This document shows, one piece after another, positions 8,256 through 15,222 of a stretch of 46,202 bases of DNA. The DNA is from an uncultured Bacteroidales bacterium. GTDB taxonomy: Bacteria > Bacteroidota > Bacteroidia > Bacteroidales > Bacteroidaceae. Each line of letters opens with the position of its first letter. Position 1 is the stretch's first letter. The stretch spans positions 1 through 46,202 of the forward strand of contig CACZAN010000040.1 of assembly GCA_902779165.1 (NCBI GenBank). The letters run 5' to 3'. Below the pieces are notes generated by a model that had not been told where the DNA came from, searched no databases, and worked only from the letters and a program-made list of their open reading frames with translations. A program made the translations under genes and the position numbers.

Positions 8256-8465
8256 TTATTCATAATACTCAGCTGTCTCTTCGTCTGATTGATGACTTTC
8301 AGGTTCGCCATTCTTCCTTGCCGCCTCATTGATGGCAGCATCGTAGCCCGTCAATGCCGCAAAAGGAGCAAATTGAGCGGCCCTTTGCATCATCGACATC
8401 TGCGTATGTTTCTTTGGAACAGGATGTGGCAGGTTGATAATATCGTCGTAGTTGTCTTGTGTCAT
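8256..8465 (-). CDS. YolD-like small protein next to the Y-family polymerase
   Basis: A 69-residue protein with the family signature DIINLPHPVPKKHTQMSM (residues 8-25) and RAAQFAPFAALTGYDAAI, followed by a short acidic tail. Proteins of this type are typically encoded beside UvrX/UmuC-like polymerases and may modulate them; their mechanism is not settled. The ATG overlaps the polymerase stop by 4 bp, so translation is probably coupled. The C-terminal DUF region of longer YolD proteins is absent, as is usual for this short form. Confidence 0.8.
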   Translation of the reverse strand: MTQDNYDDIINLPHPVPKKHTQMSMMQRAAQFAPFAALTGYDAAINEAARKNGEPESHQSDEETAEYYE

Positions 8466-9964
8466 GCCTTGTGTCCTCCTATTTGTTCGTTTCTGTCCTT
8501 AGCCGTTGCCCCTTCGGTGTAGCTCATACCCCGAAGGATGGCATTCTTGCCGAAGCGCGACTTGATGGCCAGTTGCGCTGCCTGCAACCGGCGTTCTTTC
8601 GCCAATGCCTCTTCCTCCTCTTTGCGCTTTTGTTCCTCGGCTTCGTAATCCGTGAAGAGGTCAAGCTGAGCGGGAGCGGCCTCTTTTCTCACCTGTGACT
8701 CATGCACCACATGGTTCGTGACCAAGGTGATGCGACGGACAAGCAAATTCGAGTCGGTGATACGCTCGTACAGTTGCACGGCAGCTTCCGCAATCATGGA
8801 GGAAGAAGATGTCTGCCGTGACAGGTTTTCTGTGCCATGTGCGTGCTTCGGCACGGTGCGACCATAGTAGTCCGTTGTCACAGGACCTGTGTATCGTGCT
8901 CGTCGCTCCGGGTCGGTCAGGTTCTCCGTGTCGTAGTTGATGGTCAGTACCAATTGGTCTGTTACGAGGCGCTTAGCGAACAGATCCAGCGACATGGCAT
9001 CTGCCATCTCATGCACCACGACTTTCGCCTTCTCCCAGGTGTAAGGCTCCTGCAGCACCTGCCCACTACTGAAGGAGTTCGTTTCTGGCCGGTAAGCCTT
9101 CACATAGTCGATGGTGCACGGCTCCCATCCCCATGCATGATCAATGAGCAGTTCAGCATTCACGCCGAACAGATTGTAGAAGAAATCCTCGTTCTGCAGA
9201 GACTTTCGGGCAATCTGCCCCATCGTGGTAATGCCATACTCAGCCAGTTTCGTTGCGATTCCACGCCCAAAACGCCAGAAAGCGGTCAGCGGGCGATGGG
9301 TCCATAGCTTGCGCCGGTATGACATTTCGTCCAGCTCCGCGATGCGTACTCCATCCTTGTCAGCCGGTACGTGCTTCGCCACGATATCCATTGCCACCTT
9401 CGCCAGGTACATATTCGTGCCGATGCCCGCGGTGGCCGTGATGCCTGTGGTGGCCAACACATCACGTATCATGCGGATGGCCAACTCATGCGGTGTTGTC
9501 TTATAGGTGCCGAGGTAAGCAGTCACATCCATGAACACCTCATCGATACTATAAACGTGAATATCCTCAGGCGCTATATATTTCAGATACGTCTGATACA
9601 CCTTTGTGCTCACCTCGATGTAGTGAGCCATGCGAGGGGGCGCTGCGATATAATCCAGTTCCCAGTCCGGATGCGCTTTCAGTTCTGTATCGTTTGCGGA
9701 CTTGCCCGTGAAGTTCCATCCCGCCTTCCTCTTCCTTTCATAGTTTACCTCCCGCACCCGCTGTACCACTTCAAAGAGGCGTGCCCTTCCGCCGATGCCA
9801 TACGCCTTCAGGGACGGTGATACAGCCAGGCAGATTGTCTTCTCCGTCCTGCTCTTGTCAGCCACCACGAGGTTCGTGGTCAGCGGATCCAGTCCTCTGG
9901 CCACACATTCCACCGACGCGTAGAACGACTTCAGGTCTATGGCAATGTAAGTGCGGTCGGACAT
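8462..9964 (-). CDS. UmuC/UvrX-like Y-family DNA polymerase
   Basis: A 500-residue translesion polymerase of the UmuC/ImpB/MucB group. The first catalytic Asp is in AIDLKSFYASVE (residues 8-19), the second acidic site is in VYSIDEVFMDVT (about 136-147), and the HhH/thumb region includes FWRFGRGIATKLAEYGI. The C-terminal little-finger domain is followed by a charged tail (EEQKRKEEEEALAKER). It forms an operon with xpt upstream (6 bp gap) and the YolD-like gene downstream (4 bp overlap). Its first codons are duplicated upstream of xpt, where they are fused to another gene. Confidence 0.93.
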   Translation of the reverse strand: MSDRTYIAIDLKSFYASVECVARGLDPLTTNLVVADKSRTEKTICLAVSPSLKAYGIGGRARLFEVVQRVREVNYERKRKAGWNFTGKSANDTELKAHPDWELDYIAAPPRMAHYIEVSTKVYQTYLKYIAPEDIHVYSIDEVFMDVTAYLGTYKTTPHELAIRMIRDVLATTGITATAGIGTNMYLAKVAMDIVAKHVPADKDGVRIAELDEMSYRRKLWTHRPLTAFWRFGRGIATKLAEYGITTMGQIARKSLQNEDFFYNLFGVNAELLIDHAWGWEPCTIDYVKAYRPETNSFSSGQVLQEPYTWEKAKVVVHEMADAMSLDLFAKRLVTDQLVLTINYDTENLTDPERRARYTGPVTTDYYGRTVPKHAHGTENLSRQTSSSSMIAEAAVQLYERITDSNLLVRRITLVTNHVVHESQVRKEAAPAQLDLFTDYEAEEQKRKEEEEALAKERRLQAAQLAIKSRFGKNAILRGMSYTEGATAKDRNEQIGGHKA

Positions 9965-9991
9965 TCTCTGCTATTTCCTTTTATACTTTGC
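9911..9991 (-). repeat. 81-bp direct repeat (polymerase 5' end plus end of preceding gene), copy 1
   Basis: This segment covers the last codons of xpt, the spacer and the first codons of the polymerase. It recurs at 10802-10881 with about eight differences, one of them a single-base gap. The repeat brackets xpt and the ADP-ribosylglycohydrolase remnant. Confidence 0.9.
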
Positions 9992-10579
9992 AGAAACATC
10001 TTGTTCACGAAAACGGATGGACTGTTTCTCATAATCCATTTCCTCGATGATGGCAATGGATTCCACATGGAAGCCCTCGTTGCGCAGGATGCTCCCTCCT
10101 CTCTGCTGGCCTTTTTCCACAGCCATCCCAATTCCCATCACTTGGGCACCCGCTTGATGAACGATATCGATGAGAGCGAGAGCCGCCTGACCATCAGCCA
10201 GGAAGTCATCAACGATCAGCACCTTATCTGTGGGCTGCAGATAGGGCTTAGATACGAATACATTGTTCATCTGTTTGTGCGTGAACGAATAAGCATGGCT
10301 CATGTATTTGTCATCGGTGCTATTGGCTGTTTCTCCTTTCTTGGCGAACACCACAGGCACGTCGTAAAGATGGCCCAGCATAGTTGCGATGGCGATACCA
10401 CTGGCCTCAATGGTCAATATCTTGTTGACCTCTGCATCGTGAAAACGGCGCTTCAGTTCACTGGCTATTTGCCGGATGATGTTGATATCAATCTGATGGT
10501 TCAGGAAATTATCAATCTTCAGTACATTGCCCTGTTTGATAACTCCGTCTTTAAGTATTTTTTCTTCAAGAAAGTTCAT
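9971..10579 (-). CDS. xpt: Xanthine phosphoribosyltransferase
   Basis: It converts xanthine and PRPP to XMP in purine salvage. I start it at MNFLEEKILKDGV, which aligns with the usual Xpt start; seven more codons are open to 10600. The protein has ITKI-type KILTIEASGIA, then VPVVFAKK, and the PRPP-binding motif VLIVDDFLADGQAA near residue 120. The natural family end lies soon after VESIAIIEE. The last residues, VSAKYKRK, copy the end of the neighbouring MmcQ protein (KAKYKKK) and were apparently acquired through the 81-bp duplication. The gene sits 6 bp ahead of the polymerase. Confidence 0.92.
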   Translation of the reverse strand: MNFLEEKILKDGVIKQGNVLKIDNFLNHQIDINIIRQIASELKRRFHDAEVNKILTIEASGIAIATMLGHLYDVPVVFAKKGETANSTDDKYMSHAYSFTHKQMNNVFVSKPYLQPTDKVLIVDDFLADGQAALALIDIVHQAGAQVMGIGMAVEKGQQRGGSILRNEGFHVESIAIIEEMDYEKQSIRFREQDVSAKYKRK

Positions 10580-10596
10580 ATATCTGTTGTCCATCA

Positions 10597-10854
10597 TCAA
10601 TACTTAGTTAAAACAACTTTTAATAATTTGCATCCATTTTTTTGTTCAAAATCCTCCACGACTTTTAGTAGTAGGTTAGGAAGATAACTTTTACCTTTTG
10701 CTCTGATGGTATTAGGAATACCAAAAAGAGCTTCGGCGATAGCTCCGGAAATACATCCGATGGTATCAGAGTCTCCGCCAATACTTATGGCATTGCGTAT
10801 GCACCGATGCGTAGAACGACTCAGGTCTATGGCTATGTAAGTACGGTCGGACAT
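10597..10854 (-). pseudogene. Chimera: polymerase start fused to ADP-ribosylglycohydrolase end
   Basis: The 85-codon frame begins MSDRTYIAIDL, identical to the start of the polymerase at 9964. After a one-base deletion and a few more codons it continues as RNAISIGGDSDTIGCISG and AEALFGIP, the C-terminal active-site region of ADP-ribosylglycohydrolases (the DSD acidic residues bind Mg). The large N-terminal part of the hydrolase, with its first metal ligands, is missing, so activity is unlikely. The open frame runs on in phase to a stop overlapping the longest xpt frame. It may still be translated as part of the operon. Confidence 0.8.
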
Positions 10855-10881
10855 TGGCTGCTATTTCTTTTTATACTTTGC
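10802..10881 (-). repeat. 81-bp direct repeat, copy 2
   Basis: Second copy of 9911-9991. It includes the last codons of the MmcQ/YjbR gene, its stop and the polymerase start now heading the chimeric frame. Confidence 0.9.
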
Positions 10882-11205
10882 CTTGACTATCTCGTATGAG
10901 TTGCGCGTCAGTTCACGAAGGAGGTCATCGGGTGCGGTGGCCGCATCAATGCCGATCCAATGTTTGGGCGACATATTGAACGGCCTGCCGATGCTGCTGT
11001 GTTCTACCTTCAGTTCCTCGATGCGCTCCGTCTGGCACTTCAACGTAATGACGCCATAATTATCGCAATCAAAGAACGAGAACATGTGGCCGCAGACGTA
11101 GAACACCAGCACTCCACTTGCATAGTGGAACGCCGTGAAAGGCAGTTTCTCTTCCACGTCTGCGCCTAATGACAGGCAATAGTCACGATAGTCCTCTATG
11201 TTCAT
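10861..11205 (-). CDS. MmcQ/YjbR-family DNA-binding-like protein
   Basis: A 114-residue CyaY-like-fold protein. It shows the family pattern VLVFYVCGHMFSF, then ITLKCQTERIEELK, then NMSPKHWIGID, and ends DLLRELTRNSYEIVKAKYKKK. The length is normal. Family members are annotated as DNA-binding from structural work, but their role is unknown. The start overlaps the stop of the preceding 75-residue gene by 4 bp. Its C-terminal codons appear to be the source of the tail copied onto xpt. Confidence 0.85.
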   Translation of the reverse strand: MNIEDYRDYCLSLGADVEEKLPFTAFHYASGVLVFYVCGHMFSFFDCDNYGVITLKCQTERIEELKVEHSSIGRPFNMSPKHWIGIDAATAPDDLLRELTRNSYEIVKAKYKKK

Positions 11206-11429
11206 ATCATTTCGCAGAGACTGTCTTCTCTGATAATTTTCGGTTCTGCCTTTCCTGCCAGCACCAGCACCTTCTTCCCATTGCGGTAGATATGTAGCTG
11301 ACGTGAGCGGACCACTGCTGTCAGCTCTGGATCATCCTGCATAGCAATCCAAAGACGGTGATAAATGCCATCCTCTTCGAATAGCTTCTTCTGCAGTTGA
11401 GAACACATATTGGTGGTATCAATGGCCAT
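11202..11429 (-). CDS. Hypothetical protein, 75 residues
   Basis: Small soluble protein of unknown family. The N-terminal half is helical (TTNMCSQLQKKLFEEDGIYHRLW) and the C-terminal half reads as a beta hairpin (RQLHIYRNGKKVLVLAG), ending in EPKIIREDSLCEMI. It is embedded in the operon: its ATG overlaps the stop of the carbonic anhydrase (TAATG) and its own stop overlaps the next start. The short length and abrupt end make a C-terminal truncation possible, but I cannot prove it. Confidence 0.65.
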   Translation of the reverse strand: MAIDTTNMCSQLQKKLFEEDGIYHRLWIAMQDDPELTAVVRSRQLHIYRNGKKVLVLAGKAEPKIIREDSLCEMI

Positions 11430-11971
11430 TAGTGGATTTCTTCTAATGCTCCTGTCTCTGAATCAATGACAAACCCACGAACCACAATATCCTTCGGCAC
11501 CAGCGGATGGGTCTTGATGGTCTCAACGGTTTTACGGACGGAGGTTGGCGTGTCTTTGAATCCCTCCAACCACTGGTCGAGGTCTATGCCACACTTACGG
11601 ATGGTGTCGAGCGTTTCATCCGTTACACCACGGGCAATCATCTCGTGGTGGAAGTGGTCATAGTTCATGTGACAGGCTCCACAATGAGAGTGAGCCACCA
11701 CCATAATCTCCTGCACACCCAGTTCATAGATAGCCACAATCAAGCTACGCATAGCGGAGTCGAAAGCAGAGATAACCAAGCCTCCAGCGTTCTTGATAAT
11801 CTTCGCATCTCCGTTCTTTAGACCGAGGGATGCAGGCAGAAGTTCAGTCAGTCTGGTGTCCATACACGAAAGTACCGCCAGTTTCTTGTCTGGGTACTTG
11901 TCTGTTAGATACTTTTCGTAGCCCTTTTGAGCCACAAATGTCTTATTGTATTCAATAATTTGATCTATCAT
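11429..11971 (-). CDS. Beta-class carbonic anhydrase
   Basis: A 180-residue cytoplasmic enzyme interconverting CO2 and bicarbonate. The zinc ligands are Cys36 in SCMDTR, with its Asp38-Arg40 dyad, and His94/Cys97 in AHSHCGAC. The C-terminal half is the usual helical part. The protein belongs to the short prokaryotic subgroup that begins near IEYNKTFV. It heads the intact part of the minus-strand operon. Only an SDR stub and the MnmA-flavin reductase chimera lie between it and the promoter at 12555. Confidence 0.93.
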   Translation of the reverse strand: MIDQIIEYNKTFVAQKGYEKYLTDKYPDKKLAVLSCMDTRLTELLPASLGLKNGDAKIIKNAGGLVISAFDSAMRSLIVAIYELGVQEIMVVAHSHCGACHMNYDHFHHEMIARGVTDETLDTIRKCGIDLDQWLEGFKDTPTSVRKTVETIKTHPLVPKDIVVRGFVIDSETGALEEIH

Positions 11972-11987
11972 ATTATCTTATTAGTAT

Positions 11988-12068
11988 TCAATTTCTTGCA
12001 GCAAACTTTCTTGCACAAGCCAGTCCTATGCCGCTTGTAGCACCTGTTATCAATACAGTTTTATTCAT
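11988..12068 (-). pseudogene. Amino-terminal stub of a short-chain dehydrogenase
   Basis: The 26-codon reading begins MNKTVLITGATSGIGLACAR. It contains the TGxxxGIG dinucleotide-binding motif of SDR oxidoreductases and stops directly after, 16 bp before the carbonic anhydrase start. A complete SDR has about 250 residues. The sequence is too short to be functional and is a 5' gene remnant. Confidence 0.85.
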
Positions 12069-12107
12069 AAGTGGGTGAACAAAATAATTCAACTATATTT
12101 GTAATGG

Positions 12108-12140
12108 TAGGTGACGCTATGAACTAATTTCGTTCACCTA
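12108..12140. other. Inverted repeat between the chimera and the SDR stub
   Basis: TAGGTGA and TCACCTA form a 7-bp inverted repeat with a 19-base loop. No T-run follows on either side, so terminator function is uncertain. The stretch TTTGTAATGGTAGGTGAC here resembles TTTGTAATGATAGGTGAC at 5210, a second short similarity between these two distant intergenic sites. Confidence 0.35.
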
Positions 12141-12168
12141 CTTATCGTTTAACACATGAAGGCCCGGA

Positions 12169-12498
12169 CTATTTCTTCAAGGCGTTTATGACTTCTCCAA
12201 TATACATCGTGTGGATGCCAGCAGGGAAGTTGCGGTACATTTTGTTCGGAACATCACTTTTGAATCCTTTGGGGTCAAAAGGAGCCACGTACATGATCCT
12301 GCACTCCATCACCATCGAAGCCTCAGTGTAGTACGGTGTGCCATTGGCAGTGTAGGCCGTCGTATCGCGGTCGGGTCCAATCTGTATATACCAGAGGTCT
12401 GGCCTCACGCCCTGCTCCACCAGCAGCGCCACAGCCACAGAGCTGTCGACGCCGCCACTGAGCAATGCAGCCACTTTCTTTTCGTTCAAGTCCTTCAT
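12169..12498 (-). pseudogene. Chimera: MnmA start fused to flavin reductase end
   Basis: A 109-codon frame. The first 47 codons are the MnmA N-terminus, including the PP-loop SGGVDSSVA, with one substitution. The remaining 62 codons read as the C-terminal part of a flavin-reductase-family protein ([20 protein letters not shown], then [16 protein letters not shown]). The fusion is in phase. The MnmA part lacks both catalytic cysteines and the reductase part lacks its FMN-binding N-terminus, so neither activity is expected. It has a good promoter and heads the operon, so a stable peptide could still be made. Confidence 0.85.
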
Positions 12499-12507
12499 AC
12501 GATTCTT
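12357..12507 (-). repeat. 151-bp direct repeat (5' end of mnmA), copy 2
   Basis: Matches 2292-2442 with three mismatches over the full length. The match ends abruptly, on one side into flavin reductase sequence and on the other into the promoter region of the chimera. Confidence 0.95.
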
Positions 12508-12554
12508 TTTTCTTTATTTGGGATATTTCGCCACACGTTTCTTGTTTTCCGGCG

Positions 12555-12562
12555 CAAAGGTA
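12555..12562 (-). promoter_or_regulatory. -7 element for the chimera/carbonic anhydrase/polymerase operon
   Basis: TACCTTTG on the minus strand gives a start near 12548 and a leader of about 50 bases before 12498. The surrounding 60 bases resemble the promoter of the phosphatase gene at 5080. Because no clear terminator follows, this promoter may serve every minus-strand gene down to 8256. Confidence 0.55.
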
Positions 12563-12711
12563 CGAATTATAAGTGGAAAATAAACCATGTAAGAGTGAAA
12601 AAAGATGAAAATACAAATTGTCGGCAGTGAGAAGTCACAAAAATGTAGTTCTACGATCCTTTTTCTGGAACTTTTTTCAGGAAATCTGCACGATATTCCA
12701 GAAGAATTATG

Positions 12712-12719
12712 TAATTTTG
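12712..12719 (+). promoter_or_regulatory. -7 element of the membrane-anchored regulator
   Basis: TAATTTTG fits TAnnTTTG; the -33 position is poor. Transcription would start near 12726 and give a leader of about 80 bases before 12807. It diverges from the minus-strand promoter at 12555. Confidence 0.45.
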
Positions 12720-12806
12720 CAGCGTATACATCGAAATCTTCACGATAGACATACACATCAGCAAAGACAACGGCCTCTTCCGCCGCAACCGTACATAAAA
12801 CATCGT

Positions 12807-14576
12807 ATGAAAGCACGAAAGGTCTTAATGTTTGGGATATTATTCCTGTTGTCTATGGCCGTGCAGGGTCAGGACGGCGGTGACGTGGAGTGTCCTGTGG
12901 TAAGGATGGAGACGGTGCGACTGCCAGATATGCAGATTCCACGTGCTGGTCACAGCACCTTCTGCTTCGACGGCGAGCTGGTAGTCATGGGCGGACACAC
13001 GACGGGGTTCGTACCCATGCCAACAGCCGAGTACTTCAGCGAGGGCGAGTGGCACGTTCTGCCTATGACCTACAGCCACGATCAAGGTTTCTCGCTGCAA
13101 CTCTCAACGGGCAAGGTGATGATTGGTGGCGGCCACGAACAGCCCTTAGGCGTAGGCCAGACGTATTCCGTGGATTTCTACGACCCCGAGACACGTAGCT
13201 TCACAGATTTCGGCTGTTTAGATGCCAAGCGTTGTTTCGCTGATGCCGTGGAGTTAACAGAAGGACGTGTCTGCATCACGGGTAACTGGTATTACAACGA
13301 CGGCGTGGAATACTACGACGGAGGGCGCCTATTCTCGGGATTAGACAGCCTGAGTGTGCCACGTTCCAGTCCATATATCTTTCGCACATCTGCGGATGAC
13401 GCCATCGTCTTTAGCCGATTAGATAACTACGGTCATATTTTTGACAGCATCGTCGTTGAAAGCATTCGCGGCGGCAGGGTGGATGCACCATTGTTTTGTC
13501 AGTGGCATCCCTATCAATTCATTCCCCTAGTCTTCCGCAGTGCCGACAGCTTCATCGGCGACACCTGTCAGGGGGAGTATGCCTACCTACTGCCTGTGGA
13601 ACGTACGACGTCCAACAACTCTTCCTTTTTGAAGAACGGTGACGGCGAACTGGCCGTTGCACAGATAAGAGGGGCTGAGTTCAGCCTGCTGCCTACCGCA
13701 GCTCCCATTCCCCGCCGTTCGCCCTGGGGAGACATTTTCTATAACACCTGTCACGTGCTGGCCGACCGGCGCACCGGCCGTGCCTACCTCGTGGGAACTG
13801 ATGAGCACCATCTTTTTGTCCTCCGTATTGACTACAGCCAAGCCACAGACCGACATCCTGCCCCAGTGACCCTTTACCATTCAGACTCGCTCGCCAACAT
13901 CGGATATTTCACAGCTCCCGTGCTCACCCCTGATGGCGACATCGTGCTGACGGGCGGTATCGCGCCAGACAACTTCACTCCCACAGGGACTGTATACCTG
14001 CTTCGTGTGGGTTCTTCTGAGTCGGGTGATTCAGTCTTCGTCTCATCTGCAAAGTCCAGGCTCTCCACGCTACGCTCATACCTCATCCTTGGTATCGCTT
14101 TGACTATAGCTGTGTTGGTTGCTCTTGTTTACTTTTTCTATGTCCGTCGCCTCCTTGTCCATTCGATCAAAGGAGGCGGTGAGGAACAACTGCCAGAGGA
14201 GCAACCGTCAATTGACAATGAGGCTTCTGCCGACCAGACTCGTGCCGATCAGGAACTGATGGAGAGAATAGACCAGTTGATGGTGGAGCGCCAGTTCTTC
14301 AAGCAGGCAGACTTGAAAGTTCAGGATATTGCAGCAGCGCTGGGCGTCCATGCCCGCCGCGTTTCCGCGGTCATCAAGGTCTGCCGCAATGACACCTTCG
14401 TACAATTCGTCAACACCTACCGCGTAGAATACGTCAAGCAGTTGCTGGCCGACGAGCCTGAGCGAAAGATAGCATCGATCTGGGCCGAGGCTGGATTCGC
14501 CAGCGAGACTTCCTTCTTCCGCACGTTCAAGGCACTGACGGGTATGAGACCAAGCGAGTTTAAACTTGAAACCTGA
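12807..14576 (+). CDS. Membrane-anchored AraC-type regulator with periplasmic kelch-like propeller
   Basis: I start at MKARKVLMFG (589 residues), because the 63 codons before it overlap the promoter and lack a signal sequence. A signal peptide (1 to about 21) leads to a domain of about 420 residues with kelch/galactose-oxidase-like blades (FDGELVVMGGHT, then KVMIGGGHE, then YDPETRSF). A membrane helix (about 430-452, LILGIALTIAVLVALVYFF) follows. The C-terminal AraC-type DNA-binding domain (about 490-589) carries two helix-turn-helix units and ends AGFASETSFFRTFKALTG and MRPSEFK. It probably senses a periplasmic ligand and directly activates nearby genes; candidate operators lie just past its stop. 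Confidence 0.88.
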   Translation: MKARKVLMFGILFLLSMAVQGQDGGDVECPVVRMETVRLPDMQIPRAGHSTFCFDGELVVMGGHTTGFVPMPTAEYFSEGEWHVLPMTYSHDQGFSLQLSTGKVMIGGGHEQPLGVGQTYSVDFYDPETRSFTDFGCLDAKRCFADAVELTEGRVCITGNWYYNDGVEYYDGGRLFSGLDSLSVPRSSPYIFRTSADDAIVFSRLDNYGHIFDSIVVESIRGGRVDAPLFCQWHPYQFIPLVFRSADSFIGDTCQGEYAYLLPVERTTSNNSSFLKNGDGELAVAQIRGAEFSLLPTAAPIPRRSPWGDIFYNTCHVLADRRTGRAYLVGTDEHHLFVLRIDYSQATDRHPAPVTLYHSDSLANIGYFTAPVLTPDGDIVLTGGIAPDNFTPTGTVYLLRVGSSESGDSVFVSSAKSRLSTLRSYLILGIALTIAVLVALVYFFYVRRLLVHSIKGGGEEQLPEEQPSIDNEASADQTRADQELMERIDQLMVERQFFKQADLKVQDIAAALGVHARRVSAVIKVCRNDTFVQFVNTYRVEYVKQLLADEPERKIASIWAEAGFASETSFFRTFKALTGMRPSEFKLET

Positions 14577-14652
14577 TACCAGAGGTCTGAAACCCTATCC
14601 CTCCCACCCCCATTTTCTGTTTTTTACTCCCATTTTCTGTTTTTGGCAGTCT
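14535..14652 (+). repeat. 118-bp direct repeat at the head of cassette 1
   Basis: It covers the last 13 codons and stop of the regulator plus the downstream operator-like region. It recurs at 18083-18200 with two mismatches and no gaps. Together with that copy it brackets the first cassette of secreted proteins. Confidence 0.95.
14609..14644 (+). promoter_or_regulatory. Candidate AraC-type operator, cassette 1
   Basis: Two direct copies of CCCATTTTCTGTTTTT start at 14609 and 14629. The 20-bp period is two helical turns, as in paired AraC-family half-sites. The site lies 33 bp after the stop of the AraC-type regulator and 30 bp before the first cassette gene. No TAnnTTTG box follows here, in contrast with the second copy. 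Confidence 0.5.
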
Positions 14653-14673
14653 CACATTTTTCATCCTTGTTAT

Positions 14674-15222
14674 ATGCGCAAACTACAAAACTATCTACTA
14701 CTCATCACGGCCAGCATCGTTCTGCTTTGGATGCCATCCACAGCAAATGCTGCCGTATGTCCGACATCTTCACCCATTGGTGAGGATGAAAACACCCAGT
14801 CTTTGGTCGTATGGCTAAAAGATGGCAGCCAAGTGCGTTTTGCACTCGATACCAACCCACGTACCAAGTTTTTTCCTGACCGTGGGCGCATACGGATTCA
14901 ATATAGCTTATATGGCGGCAATGACTATTACTGGTTGGAGATGGCTGATGTTCTCCGCTACACCTACGAGGGCATCGCTACAAGTGTTCCGACTTTGAAA
15001 GGTACGACAGAGCAAATGCTCGTAAACTTTGAGAACAATACACTTGTACTCCATCGCCTTCGTGAAGGAGCTATGATACAAATCTATGCTTCTGATGGCC
15101 GCTTGGTCTCCAGCCACCGTGCATTGGGCACATCGGCTCTACATCTTTCCTTTGCTGGTTATCCTTCTGGCATGTATATCGTAAAAGCCCAGCAGCAAAC
15201 CTTTAAAATCATAAAGCGATGA
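14674..15222 (+). CDS. Secreted protein with Por-type C-terminal tail, 182 residues
   Basis: I start at MRKLQNYLLLITAS, which gives a clear signal peptide ending near STANA. Residues 45-105 (VVWLKDGSQVRFALDTNP, then MADVLRYTYE) resemble the LKDGS segment that precedes the tail in the 1382-residue protease at 18260. The last 75 residues form a type A secretion-tail-like domain (IQIYASDGRLVSS, GMYIVKAQQQTFKIIKR), as recognised by the type IX secretion system. In effect it is the C-terminal piece of that protease with its own signal peptide. Its stop overlaps the next ATG (ATGA), so the pair is translationally coupled. Function unknown. Confidence 0.75.
   Translation: MRKLQNYLLLITASIVLLWMPSTANAAVCPTSSPIGEDENTQSLVVWLKDGSQVRFALDTNPRTKFFPDRGRIRIQYSLYGGNDYYWLEMADVLRYTYEGIATSVPTLKGTTEQMLVNFENNTLVLHRLREGAMIQIYASDGRLVSSHRALGTSALHLSFAGYPSGMYIVKAQQQTFKIIKR

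Noticed and set aside
8150-8341. 63-codon minus-strand frame overlapping the YolD-like gene
   Set aside because: It is out of frame with the conserved YolD-like protein and has no recognisable content.
10001-10687. 228-codon frame opposite xpt
   Set aside because: Antisense shadow; xpt has an intact PRPP-binding motif on the other strand.
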